Shown here one piece after another: positions 26,623 through 38,867 of a stretch of DNA of 64,000 nucleotides. Within the stretch, counting starts at the first letter, position 1. The number at the start of each line of letters is the position of its first letter. Origin of the DNA: Chytridium lagenaria (lineage: Eukaryota; Chytridiomycota; Chytridiomycetes; Chytridiales; Chytridiaceae); NCBI GenBank assembly GCA_025449115.1, contig JAHLKC010000053.1, positions 62,001-126,000 on the forward strand, given 5' to 3'. The translations under genes and the position numbers were made by a program. Below the pieces are notes generated by a model that saw only the letters and a list, made by a program, of their open reading frames with translations, searched no databases and was not told the origin of the DNA.

Positions 26623-28013
26623 ATGGTTCTTGCAGCCGCAACCAGCTCCAAATGCACCGCCGGTCATCTTGACACCCGGATGGGACATCAGCCTGCTGCT
26701 CTCATCATTCTCAACCAGCCATTGTGTGCGATGAGGTGGTTGGAGCGTATGTGGATGGCGAGTTGAGTTTACTCTCATTTTTTTTTTTTTATTTATCCAA
26801 ATTACTTCCCATTACGAAACCTATATCCAATTTTTATTTCCATCACAACTCCACCTCCGTTCCCTTTGCCTTCTCCACTCCTTTCCAATTCTTAGTTTTT
26901 TAAACGCTCTATTTTTCTTCAACGGGCAATTCGCACATAAAAAAAAAACAAAAACCAACACACCGCGTCCGAATCTCCTTTTTTTCTTTGTTGAAGGTTT
27001 AACTGACAGGCCCCACACCCCTCCCCCCAAAAAAAAATAAAACAAAAAAAACCCCTTATTCTACAGCATCTCTCCATTTATGTGCGGACGGTGGCGCAAA
27101 CCGTCTCTACGACCTCTGCGGGAACGACCGAAACCCGTAAAAACTTCCTCCCAGACCGTATTCTCGGTGATCTCGATTCCATCCGCAACGATGTCAAGGT
27201 TTGGTACATTCAACATGTAAGCAATTCCCATTCCTTCCTTTTAAACAGGGTGGCAAAGTTCATGGGCAAATTTGGAAAGATAATGGTTCCCTATCCCTAA
27301 CAATTCATACTTTCAGGGCGTTGTCGTTGAAAAAATTCATGACCAAGATACCACTGATCTCGGAAAATGCGTGACCCACGTTGAGGCGATTGAAAGGAAA
27401 CGTGCGGTTCTGGGGTTAGATCCGGATATGCCACCCATGCCTGCTTCTGTCGCTGAAGCTGTTGAAGGCGTGAAGCCGGGGATGCTTAGACCTGGGGATC
27501 CCCCACCCCCAAAGTATGAGATTGTAGTGATGGGAGCGTTGGGTGGACGCTTTGATCAGACAATGTCGTCAGTGAATCGTTATTTGCGATTGAAGGCGGA
27601 CGAAAAGTTTATTTAGTGTGTTGTGATAGTATTGTGGTGTTGTTGACATCGGTGAGTGTGTTTTTTTTTTTACGAGGAGGAGTTTGGAATGGCTAATCAT
27701 TTTTGGGGTAGGAATTTGAGCATTTGATTGAATGTGATCGAAGCATTGAAGGACCGACGTGTGGTTTAATTCCTGTTGGATGTCCTGTCGCGCATATGGA
27801 GACTGAAGGGCTGAAATGGAATTTAGGTAACGATTACCTCTGTGTACCTTTTCTTTTGACTTTTAAAAAGATCACTCTATGCCATCGAAATTTGGGGGTA
27901 TGATCAGCACTTCCAACGCATTTGAGGTTGGTGGACATGAAGGAATGGCTGTTGTCAAGGTTCGCACTGATGCACCGGTGTTGTGGAGCGTTGAGTGTGA
28001 TTTATGGAAGTGA
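26623..28013 (+). CDS. THI80: Thiamine pyrophosphokinase
   Basis: Transfers pyrophosphate from ATP to thiamine, making the cofactor TPP. Exon 1 carries AALIILNQPL, then after a 320-base intron LCADGGANRLYDL, PDRILGDLDSI, DQDTTDLGKC, then GALGGRFDQTMSSVNRYL, and the C-terminal domain GLIPVGCPVAHMETEGLKWNL, STSNAF and LWSVECDLWK. These are the classic TPK blocks. Exons: 26623-26746, 27067-27216, 27317-27651, 27712-27826, 27871-28013. Single-base slips occur near 27123 and at 27611-27614 (TTT where TTTT is expected). The start ATG is chosen as the first in frame before the NQP motif. A Pro-rich insert sits in the middle of exon 3. Confidence 0.92.
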
Positions 28014-28411
28014 GAGAGAAGATTATTGATTTTGGCTCTTGCAATGGTTGGGGTGGGTATAGGTAAAAGCATGAGAGGGTTGATTTTTTTTTTGCATTTG
28101 TTTCTGTGTTCTTGTTTTATCATGTTTTTATCTCGCACGTTGGCTGTCGTGTATACCATGTTACATTGTTGCAAATCGTTGCCAATAAGTATAGATTGTT
28201 GTTGCAGATTATTATTCTTTATCATAAAAAAAAGTAAGCAAGTAGGAAGAAAGGAAGTGACATGAACGGTTTTTATGTCGAAAAGCAAGAATTATTGAAT
28301 ACGTTAACGCATACCTCACTCTCTACCCAAAAAATAACATAAAGATAAGAGGTAAAAAGACCTAGATCAAACAATAAACAAATTAACCAAGAAAATGCCT
28401 ACATCACAACA

Positions 28412-28446
<35 letters not shown>

Positions 28447-28748
28447 CATCCATCCGTTCGCAGGGTTGATATCGTGCTGGATCACACAGTCTTTCTGCCT
28501 CAAGAAAGATGCTGGGTTGGGCATCCACCTCAAAATCACACCCTACTTCTCTGACGCCAACACCATGCCCAAAGGCTCTGTCCAATCCTCAACTTACTAG
28601 TTAAACTCCCACTGTCCTCTTTGCTTCAGCGTTTAATGCAGAAAAAATGTCAACAGCCCCTGTAAACGATAGGGCGGCAGCGAGAGTGGTTAAATGGGTT
28701 GTCAGTTGTAGAACTTTTCTCTTCATCGATCATCTTGTCATTCTTGTC
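28014..28748. other. Intergenic
   Basis: About 730 bases, T-rich then A-rich, holding the poly(A) run. No gene supported. Confidence 0.4.
28414..28443. repeat. Thirty-base adenine run
   Basis: An unbroken run of about 30 A between the TPK and YjbQ-like genes. It could be a poly(A) tail of an old retrotransposed copy, but no gene body precedes it, so a simple-sequence tract is likelier. Its length is unreliable given the homopolymer problem in this window. Confidence 0.8.
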
Positions 28749-29310
28749 ATGGCTGTCTGGTTCCAGAAGACCGTAAGCATCATCGTTCTTACCTGAACAA
28801 CGTACCGAATACGTATTCTTTTGTAAACAGATATCGCTCAAAGCTCGGTCGCGGGGCTGCCACCTCGTAACATCCGAAATCACCTCCCAGATGCCCGAGC
28901 TCTCTCAAATCAAGATTGCATGGCCAACATTTTTCTCCAACACACCTCTGCCTCGTTGACATTGAACGAGAATGCGGATCCAGATGTGAGAAAGGATATG
29001 GAGATGTCATTGAATAATCTGGCGCCTGAGAGTGAGACTATGTATATACATGCGGATGAGGGGTTGGATGATATGCCAGGGCATGTAAAATCTTCGTTGA
29101 TGGGGGTGAGCTTGAATGTCCCTGTGACGAATGGAAGGTTAAATCTGGGGGACATGGCAGGGGTGAGTGTAATTTCAATGTTCCTCGCGGTTTAGGACCA
29201 TTCATAGATCAACCTCTTTTTCCTTTTGCAATTCCAGGGTTTGGCTGTGCGAGCACCGAAATCACGGAGGATCACGACGGGTCGTAATTACTGTGCAAGG
29301 CACGAAGTAA
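28749..29310 (+). CDS. YjbQ/UPF0047 family protein
   Basis: A small, nearly universal family; bacterial YjbQ has been linked to weak thiamine phosphate synthase activity, but its main role is unsettled. Three exons: 28749-28772, 28831-29162, 29238-29310. Blocks: MAVWFQKT joined to ISLKARSRGCHLVTSEI, then MANIFLQHTSASLTLNEN and ADPDVRKDM, YIHADEGLDDMPGHVKSSL, and after the last intron VWLCEHRNHGGSRRVVITVQ ending GTK. The His of QHTSAS and the CEHR motif are in place. Two single-base slips, near 28916 (missing G) and 29148 (five G where four fit), hide the continuous frame. It is next to the thiamine pyrophosphokinase gene, perhaps by chance. Confidence 0.92.
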
Positions 29311-29964
29311 CAGTAAACAACAAATGCTTAGTTTTTGCATATTATTCATACCACTTCAAGTACTTAGCAAGCCGAACTTGCTGTACTGACCTCCTCCATT
29401 CCTTTCCTCGTTGTCTTTTTTGCGCGTTTCGATTTAAACGCATTTCAGGAAGGTAGTTGTGCTTAGACATCAATACATATGAGCTATCCACCTAAGACTC
29501 CTCTGCTTGCCTGGCGTTTTGTTATATCGATGAATTACCACCTCTTTTAGTTTTAGGAGTCTCTCTATCTAAAGAAGGGGTGGAAATAGAAATAGTCACA
29601 AAAGTTAACGAAATGAATAATATTGACACGATGATGTTAAGTTTGCGTGAAAGAAGGCAATGCCAGAAACAAACAGGAAAGACAGGAACAAAAAATAATT
29701 GAGCCACAACAATAACAAAACTAAGACACGGTTGGCTAAACCAGCCATATCCAATATACCTATTCATCATTAATCTCCCCTCATCACCGTACCAACAACA
29801 TGCCCTAATAAAGAATCCTTGATATAACCAGAACAATAAAGTGTGTCGAATAATGACAGAAAAAGTCAGTTCAAATACGACGAAAGAATAAAGGGTGAAT
29901 AAACTAAGCAAAAACCCGCCAACATTCTTTTTGCAACACTCCCAGCCAACACTAAAAAACGTAA
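29311..29964. other. Convergent intergenic region
   Basis: Lies between the tails of the YjbQ-like (+) and NAPE-PLD-like (-) genes. Long minus-strand open frame is low-complexity and unsupported. Confidence 0.4.
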
Positions 29965-32081
29965 TCACTTTTTCCTTTCCCCAATTTTCACCTCCTCCCC
30001 AACCCCCCAAACCCTCGCCCCGCGTCCCCTCACAACCTCACTCCCCTTCTTCCCAGCCCCCTTCACAACAACGCATTCTCCAAGCGTCGTTGCAATACAT
30101 CCATCACGTGGCAGCCCTCGTTTCCGTGCTTCACCCTCAAACATCGCAGGCGGCTCAAGGTAATGCTCATCCGACATCATAAACGTTCCCCAATGCACGC
30201 CAACGGAATGCGAGGACTGGAGGTCTTGATGAATCTGGACGGCTTCAGTGGGGTCAATGTGCTGATGCTTCATGTATTCGCGGGGTTCATAGCTTCCGAT
30301 AGCTATATAATAACGTAAGTATACAACAGGAAAATGTGGTAAAGAGAGAGAGAAAGATGAATGAAAAAAAAATACTCACGAATGGCTGATAGCGTCACAG
30401 GCCCATATCTCCTCCCAATCTCCTTAAACGCTGAGCAGTACCCTGTATCCCCGCAGTGATAAAAGGATCCAGACGGTCCCTTCACAAGGAATGACGACCA
30501 AAGAGTTGAATTGACGTCAAGGAAATGTCTACCGCTCCAATGTTGAATAGGCGTTCCCACAATTTTTATATCGGGGCGTTCGGTATCGTGATGAAGAAAT
30601 TCCTCCCACCAGTCCAATTCGTGAACGTTAGTAACGCCTAGTGTGGCAAACCAACGGCGGAGACCTTTCGGGATGTACCATGTGACAGTGTTGGAAAGTT
30701 TGCGGACGACGGCGAGATCTACAGGTTTAAACGTTAAAAAAAATCGACAAAGGCAATATATGTTCGTTAAACACCAACTCACCCAAATGATCATAATGAT
30801 TATGCGACACTAGCACGATATCAATTTTTGGCAAATCCTCCAACCCACAAGGCACTTTCTGAATTCTTTTTGGACCCACCCATTCCCCAACAGTACGCGA
30901 GCTAAAGATAGGGTCGGTCAAGATATTGTATCCGTCCATTTGGACGAGACATGTGGATTGACCGAACCAGGTAAATGACATGATGGGTGCGTTGTATGAG
31001 GAATTGAGACGGGCGTTGCGAGCGATGGTGTGAAAGTTGGCCCAAAGTTCGTGATCGGGCTCAACAACGGGGAGGTCGGTGTCAAGGATCTTTATAGAAA
31101 TGAGAAAAGAAGAGTATTTAGAGAAAGGAAAGACCGAAAAAGGACACGAGATGGAAATAGCAGAAACGAAGGGAATAATGAATGGCAATCAAATGCGTAT
31201 ATAATAGACGCAAGAATGATGTTTGTAGAAATAATACACACCTCCTGATCTTTAGGAATCCCATTTCTGCAGGTCCTTGTAAGCTGCCAACCAAGGTACC
31301 CCAGGAAATCTCCAACGTTCCTATCTTCCCACTCCAGCCAGGGGTTCACAAACCTCCCAACAACAGTAAGCGAATGGAAGAGCTTTTGCCTGAACCCATT
31401 CATAGTTCCACTCCCCCGATTCCCAACAACCAATGCAGAAGAAGAAGACGATGACGCTAAAGAAGATGACGAGAGCCGTGTAAAGGATGCAGAGGAAACG
31501 GAAGATGACGGCGATATGGGAGGGTTAACGGAACAGCATCCACATCCGTCATCATCAGAAGAGACGACTGAAGGGGATTGGTTGATAGGTGAAGCTGGTG
31601 GTGAAAGTGGTAAAAGAGCGGCAGCGGCAATAGCAGCAGTATGTGATGCACCCGTTTTTGATAACGACAGGTCGCCCGCAGCTCTCGCAGCTGCAGCTGC
31701 AGCCCTCTTCTTTACTCTCAGTTGTTTCTTTCTTCTTTTTTTCCGATTAGGCCCACCCGCCCCCTCTGCAGCAGCCGCAACAGAAAGATCAACGACCTCC
31801 TCCCAATGTCCACGAACCACTCGTCTACGATGATTCTTGTTCCACCACCATCGGAACTGTTCGTACAGTGCCAGACCGGTGATGAGACCGACTGGGATAA
31901 GGGCGATATGATGCGGACGTAGAGGGGCAAAGATAGTGCGTGTGAAGATGAGGACGGTTGAGGTAGGTGAGTTGTGTGATGAGGAGGATGCGGATGAGAC
32001 TAGGGCGGAGGCGGCTGTGACGGCGATGAGAGCTTGTGGGTGAGATGCTGCACCCTGAGATGCAGAAGAGGAAAAGGACAT
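29965..32081 (-). CDS. NAPEPLD: NAPE-PLD-like metallo-beta-lactamase-fold phospholipase (FMP30 type)
   Basis: Zinc hydrolase that in animals releases N-acylethanolamines from N-acyl-phosphatidylethanolamine; yeast Fmp30 is a mitochondrial inner-membrane relative. Four exons: 32081-31242, 31089-30783, 30718-30380, 30302-29965, all in frame. A hydrophobic segment ALIPVGLITGLALYEQF near residue 60 suggests a membrane anchor, followed by a Lys/Ala/Ser-rich linker of about 130 residues not normal for the family. The catalytic domain has TWFGQSTCLVQMDG, LTDPIFSSR, the metal motif SHNHYDHLD, HWSGRHFLD, HCGDTGYC, and the later His in SVGVHWGTF. The zinc site looks complete. The frame is intact over the whole gene. 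Confidence 0.93.
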
Positions 32082-32335
32082 GTTTGATGGAATACTGCTA
32101 TATTAATGCAATATCCTCCTCTTTCCTCCACTCTTAATTTCTCTCAGTGAGCAGTGCGATCACAAAAAGTGTCAAACAGACTCAAGATCTTTATCCGCTC
32201 CCAAACCAACCCTTGGATAACAACGAACCGACCTCCTCTACACTACTGCAAGCTCTTTTGGAATCTAAATGCAGCGAACGACGGAAACAACGAGCCGCAA
32301 CGGAATCTTGATAAAAATAAATTAAACAAAAAAAC

Positions 32336-32361
32336 AATGACGATGACGATGACGATGACGG
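32336..32361 (+). repeat. Six-base microsatellite (ATGACG)n
   Basis: ATGACGATGACG repeated about four times in the space before the secreted-protein gene. Confidence 0.8.
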
Positions 32362-32447
32362 CTCCTTGATAAGCGGACTAGAAAAAACAGAAAAAAAAAA
32401 ATCTTGGACAAAAAATCAAGTAAAAATTGTCTCTTCAACAACAGAAA

Positions 32448-33221
32448 ATGCGTTACATCATCGTTGCATTGCTGTCGTTCTTACTGCTCGCCTTCGCCGT
32501 CACCGTCAAGGCGCATCCTCTGTCGTCCCCATCCTCAACCTCATCCGCTCAGAACAATGCCAACCTAACCTCATCATCATCGGGCATCAGCATTCTTCTT
32601 CACTCCTCGGACCCTTCGGAGTTGAACAACACCACCACCACCGTCGTCCCTCGCCCTGTTCTCGACACCGGCCTTCCCCCCGCATTCGACAGAGCAACAG
32701 GTACCGCCATCTTCCGTGGTCAATCTTCCGCCATCCGCTTCACCTCTCCTTCTGATGTCATTGGTGGGAGTCGTCTCCTCAGGATTCAGTTGGTTTTGAG
32801 GGGTGGAAACGCGCCGTCCAATGCTAGACTGTCAGTTGTAGATGACAGTGGGTTCAATTCGCCCAGCAAAACTGTTTTGGAGACAAGGACTTTTAGGGTA
32901 TATTTTCATCTGCCCCTATTCTTCGTTCCTTACACTCGCTTAAACCTCAGGTCCCGAAATACGACGGAAGGATCACCATCACTGCCGAATCCAACGGCAA
33001 CCTCATCCTCTACCCGTAAGTCCCGTTTTTTGTCTTCATCCTGGGCACGTTTGTCTCCACGAAAACACAGTATTGACGCGTCCTTTTCCACAAAATTACG
33101 TAGGGCGAAATTTTCTGGGTTGTCCTTGAGTAAGAAGACCACCTCCCCATCCCACTATCTCATCCTAACTTTTCATTCAAGGGGCGACGCGCGTTACGTC
33201 ACCGACTCCTTCTCTGCTTGA
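32448..33221 (+). CDS. Small secreted protein of unknown function
   Basis: The ATG at 32448 opens a clear signal peptide (MRYIIVALLSFLLLAFAVTV, cut likely after KA). A Ser/Thr/Asn-rich stretch with possible N-glycosylation sites follows, then a beta-rich domain: FRGQSSAIRFTS, LLRIQLVLRGGNAPSNARLS, RITITAESNGNLILYPGDAR, ending TDSFSA. Exons: 32448-32897, 32951-33015, 33182-33221; both introns are GT-AG and in frame. I do not recognise the family; the fold could be a carbohydrate- or wall-binding beta sandwich, but that is a guess. Degenerate repeats follow the gene directly. Confidence 0.7.
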   Translation: MRYIIVALLSFLLLAFAVTVKAHPLSSPSSTSSAQNNANLTSSSSGISILLHSSDPSELNNTTTTVVPRPVLDTGLPPAFDRATGTAIFRGQSSAIRFTSPSDVIGGSRLLRIQLVLRGGNAPSNARLSVVDDSGFNSPSKTVLETRTFRVYFHLPLFFVPYTRLNLRSRNTTEGSPSLPNPTATSSSTRKSRFLSSSWARLSPRKHSIDASFSTKLRRAKFSGLSLSKKTTSPSHYLILTFHSRGDARYVTDSFSA

Positions 33222-33299
33222 CAGCGAGAACGGACTCGGATGGACGGCATTCCGCGCATCATCGTTGAAACAACTTTCAAGGATCACAACTCCATTGAA

Positions 33300-33990
33300 G
33301 GAGTCTAACGTCAACGACGAAGAGTCGCAGATGAATGTTCAGACCAGCGCTGCTGGACTGGATCGTTGAGAAATCGAGGACGGCTAGTGCGGCTCTTGTT
33401 GTGGTATCTTGAATTCGTGAAAGTGCTTTCAATGTGGTTTTGGACGTTAAGATAACTTGACGTGAAAAGTATTGTTTAAATATGGTTCCCTTTTTAAATT
33501 TTGCGCCTAATTCGCCCAAACCGTGAGTTATATAATTTAAAAAAAATAAAATGACTCCATATCTTTCTCCGTGTCGTCTAAATCGATGACAGCGAGTCGC
33601 AGATAACCGTTCAAAGGCATATGGTGTTAAAAAAATCAAAACCGGCGAGTGCTGTTCTTGTTGTGGTAATTTGTAAAACCTACCTTACATGAAAAGTTGT
33701 TTTCCATGTGGTTTACAGACGTTAAAATAAATTTGACGTCAATAATATGAATTGTGTATGTTCCGCAACGATAACTTTTCGGGCTACGCGTTCATCCATC
33801 CAAATCTATTCAAAAATAAAAACAGCTCCGCATCTTTCTTTATTTCGGGATTCCCTTTGCGTCGTCTGACTTTGACAGCAACGCGATAAATGTGTAGACA
33901 AACGTAATTGGTGATTCGATTATGGACTGGTCTCGAACGGCGAGTTTGGTTGTTCTTTTGGTTATCATTTACTAAACCCTCTTGTGGATA
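33300..33990 (+). repeat. Three decayed tandem repeats of about 280 bases
   Basis: Anchors such as GACAGCGAGTCGCAGAT (about 33588), AAGAGTCGCAGATGA (about 33320) and GACAGCAACGCGATAAA (about 33874), each followed by a C-GGCGAGT(G/T)-type segment, a TTGTT(G/C)T-G-GTAAT(T/C)-type segment and GACGTTAA-A-AA-TTGACGT, recur at about 270-285-base spacing. Identity between copies is low. Confidence 0.6.
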
Positions 33991-34233
33991 CGTGGGATAT
34001 AGTTTTGTTGTTTGAAGATGGAGCAAGTTTGATGCTTAATTTGCTGTTTAAAAAGAACACACGTGTGAATTGGAAGTATGCATCCATTCAAAGCGTGGAG
34101 CATACTGTTTTCTAATACCGGACTTAAAAAGATGAATGTGGGGACACCCTCGCACATGTGAAGACTGGCAATGGATTTTCGCGTTTCTAAGATACACGTA
34201 GATTTAAATGTGCTTTCTTTAGAGAGACCTCGT

Positions 34234-35728
34234 TTAGAGATGTTTTTTTATTGATGTTTCGGTGGTATTCAGGCCCAAATGCACGTTCAAGTCCCACACT
34301 CCATTAAAACATCTCAAAAATGAAACACCTCCACATCTCTCCTCATTTCTCTCACCTCCTCCACTTCCTCCCCTCACTCCACCACACCATCTCAAATCCA
34401 CCATCTCCAAACTCCCAATCCCCATCAACTCCTTCACACCCTCCCACCGTCACCTTCCCACAAAACCCCATCGCAACCCGTTTAACCTTTTTCGCAGACT
34501 CCCTCACACTCTTACACCCCACATCACTCACATCAGATCGCGACACATCCAGAACCTCTAAGCCGTCTCCCATCGTCGCCATCACAATCGCGATAATCAC
34601 GTCGTTGACGAGACTTCGAGCGTATTCAGGTTGGTTAGCGTGATGGAGCGTAAGGTGACACCGGATCGGAGGTACCGACATAGAGGGATGACTTGGAATG
34701 CTGTTGCGTTGATGTCGAGGACGTCTAGGTTTCCTAGATTGCTGAAGGTAGCTTCTGACAGCGTGTCAATCACGGCTGTGTGGAGATGGAGGATACGGAG
34801 AGGAGTATTTTTGGGTGCCAGGAAATCGGTGAGGGATTCTTCGAGGGCTTGTGTGCATTTCAATGTTAGGCTTTTCAACCGATGGCTTAATGGTGTCAAT
34901 ATTTTTTTCAACGTATCGTTTGACACGTCTTTACATGATACGATCGCGAGGGTGGTCAGGTTTGGAAGATCCACGATGGGAGGATGTCACCGCAACAATC
35001 CTCGAGATGTAATGAATGTAGCGCTGTGAGTTGGAGAATGGGGATGACGCGATGGAGTCCGCGGAGAGAGAGGGTTGGAGAGATGTGGCGTGGGATTGGA
35101 AGGGTGATTTGATAACGTCGACACTTGAAGATTGTATGGGGTTTCGGACGTTATGAAATGCACGTCAAGATCTTGGATGGAATCACTGGGAGGTAAGATA
35201 AACCCTCTAAATCGTGTTCGGATTTCACCAGCATTGATAAAGAGCGTAGTAGCGATGATGGCCCCGAAAAACATCGCAAATGATCGATATCGCTTAACCC
35301 CAATATGTTCGTCAACTTTGGCATGGAACTAAACATGGCCCCACATAGTTCATCAGTGCCACCACCAACCTTCAACCATCTCACATCAAGACATCTCACG
35401 TGTTCAAGGTACGCCACGACACTTTTCCCCTCGACGCATTTTCGGACGAGCCGGCAAAACCGTCTCGCCCGCGATTGATTACGATCGTTGACGACAATGT
35501 CTCCGGTAGATGTGACTTGGACGTGCCCCCATGTCTCGTCATCCTCGACACTCGTGAACCGGTCCTGATGCCATGCGAGTTGGGACCAGAGGAGGCTGTG
35601 GTAGAGGGTGGGAGAGTGGCGGTGAACCAGCGCTTGGAGAGGGTGAGGAGAGAGGATTTGTGACGGAGAGGGATGTGGGTAATGATGAGGGAAATGAGTT
35701 CGTAAGGGAGGTGGGCTTCAGAGGGCAT
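34234..35728 (-). CDS. F-box/leucine-rich-repeat protein, frame-slipped
   Basis: Probable substrate receptor of an SCF ubiquitin ligase. Starts MPSEAHLPYELISLIITHIP, an F-box with L-P-x-E-(L/I)-(I/L)-x-x-I and SLLTLSKRWF. Downstream frames carry LRR-like units: VRCLDVRWLKVGGG, MPKLTNILGLSDIDHLRCF, LPNLTTLAIVSCKDVSNDTL, KSLTLKCTQALEE, LEVLDVSRSDVSDVGC and GSLEMVDLRWCGG. The F-box and LRR parts are joined only if one C is restored near 35620; at least two more slips occur near 35150-35000 and 34600. Order and strand are consistent, so I treat it as one gene. The end at 34234 is the last stop in the LRR-like frame. Confidence 0.65.
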
Positions 35729-36441
35729 TTGGTGGACGGGAGAAGAAAGTTGTGTGTGGGTGAGTTAGATGTGACGCGTCCAAAAATAAATTCTAAGTTG
35801 ACGCCACCCCGATTTTTTGTTTTCGTCATCAATCCCATGGATCTCTATAATATAGTCTGGACACGCTTTTACCCTAAATGAATTTCAACCAAACCGTTCA
35901 AGCTTCGTCCCCATGAAAATGCCAACTCCATCATCCTAAAAATAATAATTCCATTCCAACAATTCAATGGACAGAAAAAAGACAAACAAAAAAAAAAAAA
36001 ACATGAACCGAAGCAAACAAACAGAAACAAAGAACAAACGCGGGGTGAGAAGGAAAGGGTGAAAGGTAGTGAGTGAGAAAAAATAAACCAGCGTTGGGTT
36101 GACGAAAGTAAGTCGAGAGGCGTGTACAAGAACAACAAAAAAAGACCCCATAAGCACATTGAAAGAAAAGAGAAAAACCACCATCTACAGATACTCCTCC
36201 ACCTCTTCCTCCCCCCCAGCGAAATATTGCACACACTTAAAAACCTCCTACAGGTGGTTCTAGCAAGCTACGCCCCAGCCATCAAAAAAGGTCGATAAGG
36301 TAATGAAAACATGGTAGAATTTATTCTGACAATTACAAAAAAGACTCGTACAGGCATAGCGGGAACGGGTCGATAAAAATCATCAACTTGTGAAAAGAAA
36401 CATGTGAGATGATTGTATTTAAGGGGGAAAGGGGGAGAAAC
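35729..36441. other. Intergenic with A- and purine-rich tracts
   Basis: About 710 bases between the start of the F-box gene and the tail of the Rab gene. The open minus-strand frames are Phe-rich readings of A-rich DNA. No gene supported. Confidence 0.5.
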
Positions 36442-37840
<1,399 letters not shown>

Positions 37841-38867
37841 TGTTGGTTATAAATGTGAGGGTGAAGAGCGTGTGTATGTGTGTGTGTGTGTGTGTGTATG
37901 TTGTGTTCCGCGTGGAGGAATATCAAAAGTGATCTGTTTTGCGTAGTTGTTGATGTGCGGTATGAAGTGGTTTCCGAGAGTTTGATGCCGAGTGCGAGTA
38001 TTGAATAGCATGTGTCGATACGGTTAGTAATTTTGTTTAGATGATAGTTTTTAACCCGCCACCCATGTTGCAAAAATGGGTATAGGTATATTGTGCATGT
38101 ACTTGGGGATGTTATGGTATTGAATATGTATGGATGAAGATGTAAACATACCGGTTTGTGATATGCAAGGGTGAGAATCAGATGTAGAGAGAGAGAGAGA
38201 CGGGAAATGGGATGATGGATGGATGACGGACGTTGACTATGAAAAGACGGACTCCAGAGGTGACGAAATGAATATTTAGTTATTATTAAATGATACAACA
38301 CTAGGTAATAATTAATAGTAAAATGTCAATAATTAAATACTAATAATAGTAAATAATGGAATATGTGCAATTGGGAAGGGGGGTGCCTTTGGATGCGTTG
38401 TAAAATTTGATCAAAAATAAAATAATTCCAGAAGGGTTACACACACCATTCCCTTAAAATATTCTTCAACCCAAAAGACCGTTTTTCATGTGCTTAAAAA
38501 AACACACCCGTGCTTTAATTTTATACGTATTTTTTACGGTATGTATGTAAATAATAGTTGATAATCGGTGGATAAAAACAAGTCCAGTTTATTAACTTGT
38601 TGAATAATATATTTAAAACGAAAAGATTTGGTAAAGGTTGACTGTTTTAAACCGGCTGAACTGGAAAGAAAACAACAACAAAAAAAAAAAGGAAAGAGTC
38701 TAAAATGTATGTAATGCATATAGTAAAAACGTACACCAGAAAGAATAAAGGTCGAAAAAAAAGTAGTAATTGATGAAAGAAAGAAATGGGATAAACAACT
38801 CCCTGAAAACAAAAAGCGAAAACAGAGTTGAAACGAGAAAGAAGAAGAACAGAGAATGACAGACAAT
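37841..38867. other. Intergenic, about 1 kb
   Basis: AT-rich; holds the TG microsatellite and a GA tract (about 38184-38202). Contains the Rab promoter and the 3' end of the gene to its right. No gene supported. Confidence 0.5.
37870..37898. repeat. TG dinucleotide microsatellite
   Basis: TGTGTATG then about nine TG units, in the 5' flank of the Rab gene. Confidence 0.9.

Noticed and set aside
26572..26778. Minus-strand frame with a Gly/Cys-rich segment resembling a metallothionein
   Set aside because: It is antisense to the first exon of the thiamine pyrophosphokinase gene, whose NQP motif and splice phase fit well.
28414..28443. Poly(A) run as proof of a retrotransposed gene copy
   Set aside because: No intronless gene body or target duplication lies next to it.
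35869..36236. Phe/Cys-rich minus-strand frames that look like membrane proteins
   Set aside because: They come from A-rich intergenic DNA read in reverse and have no partner exons.
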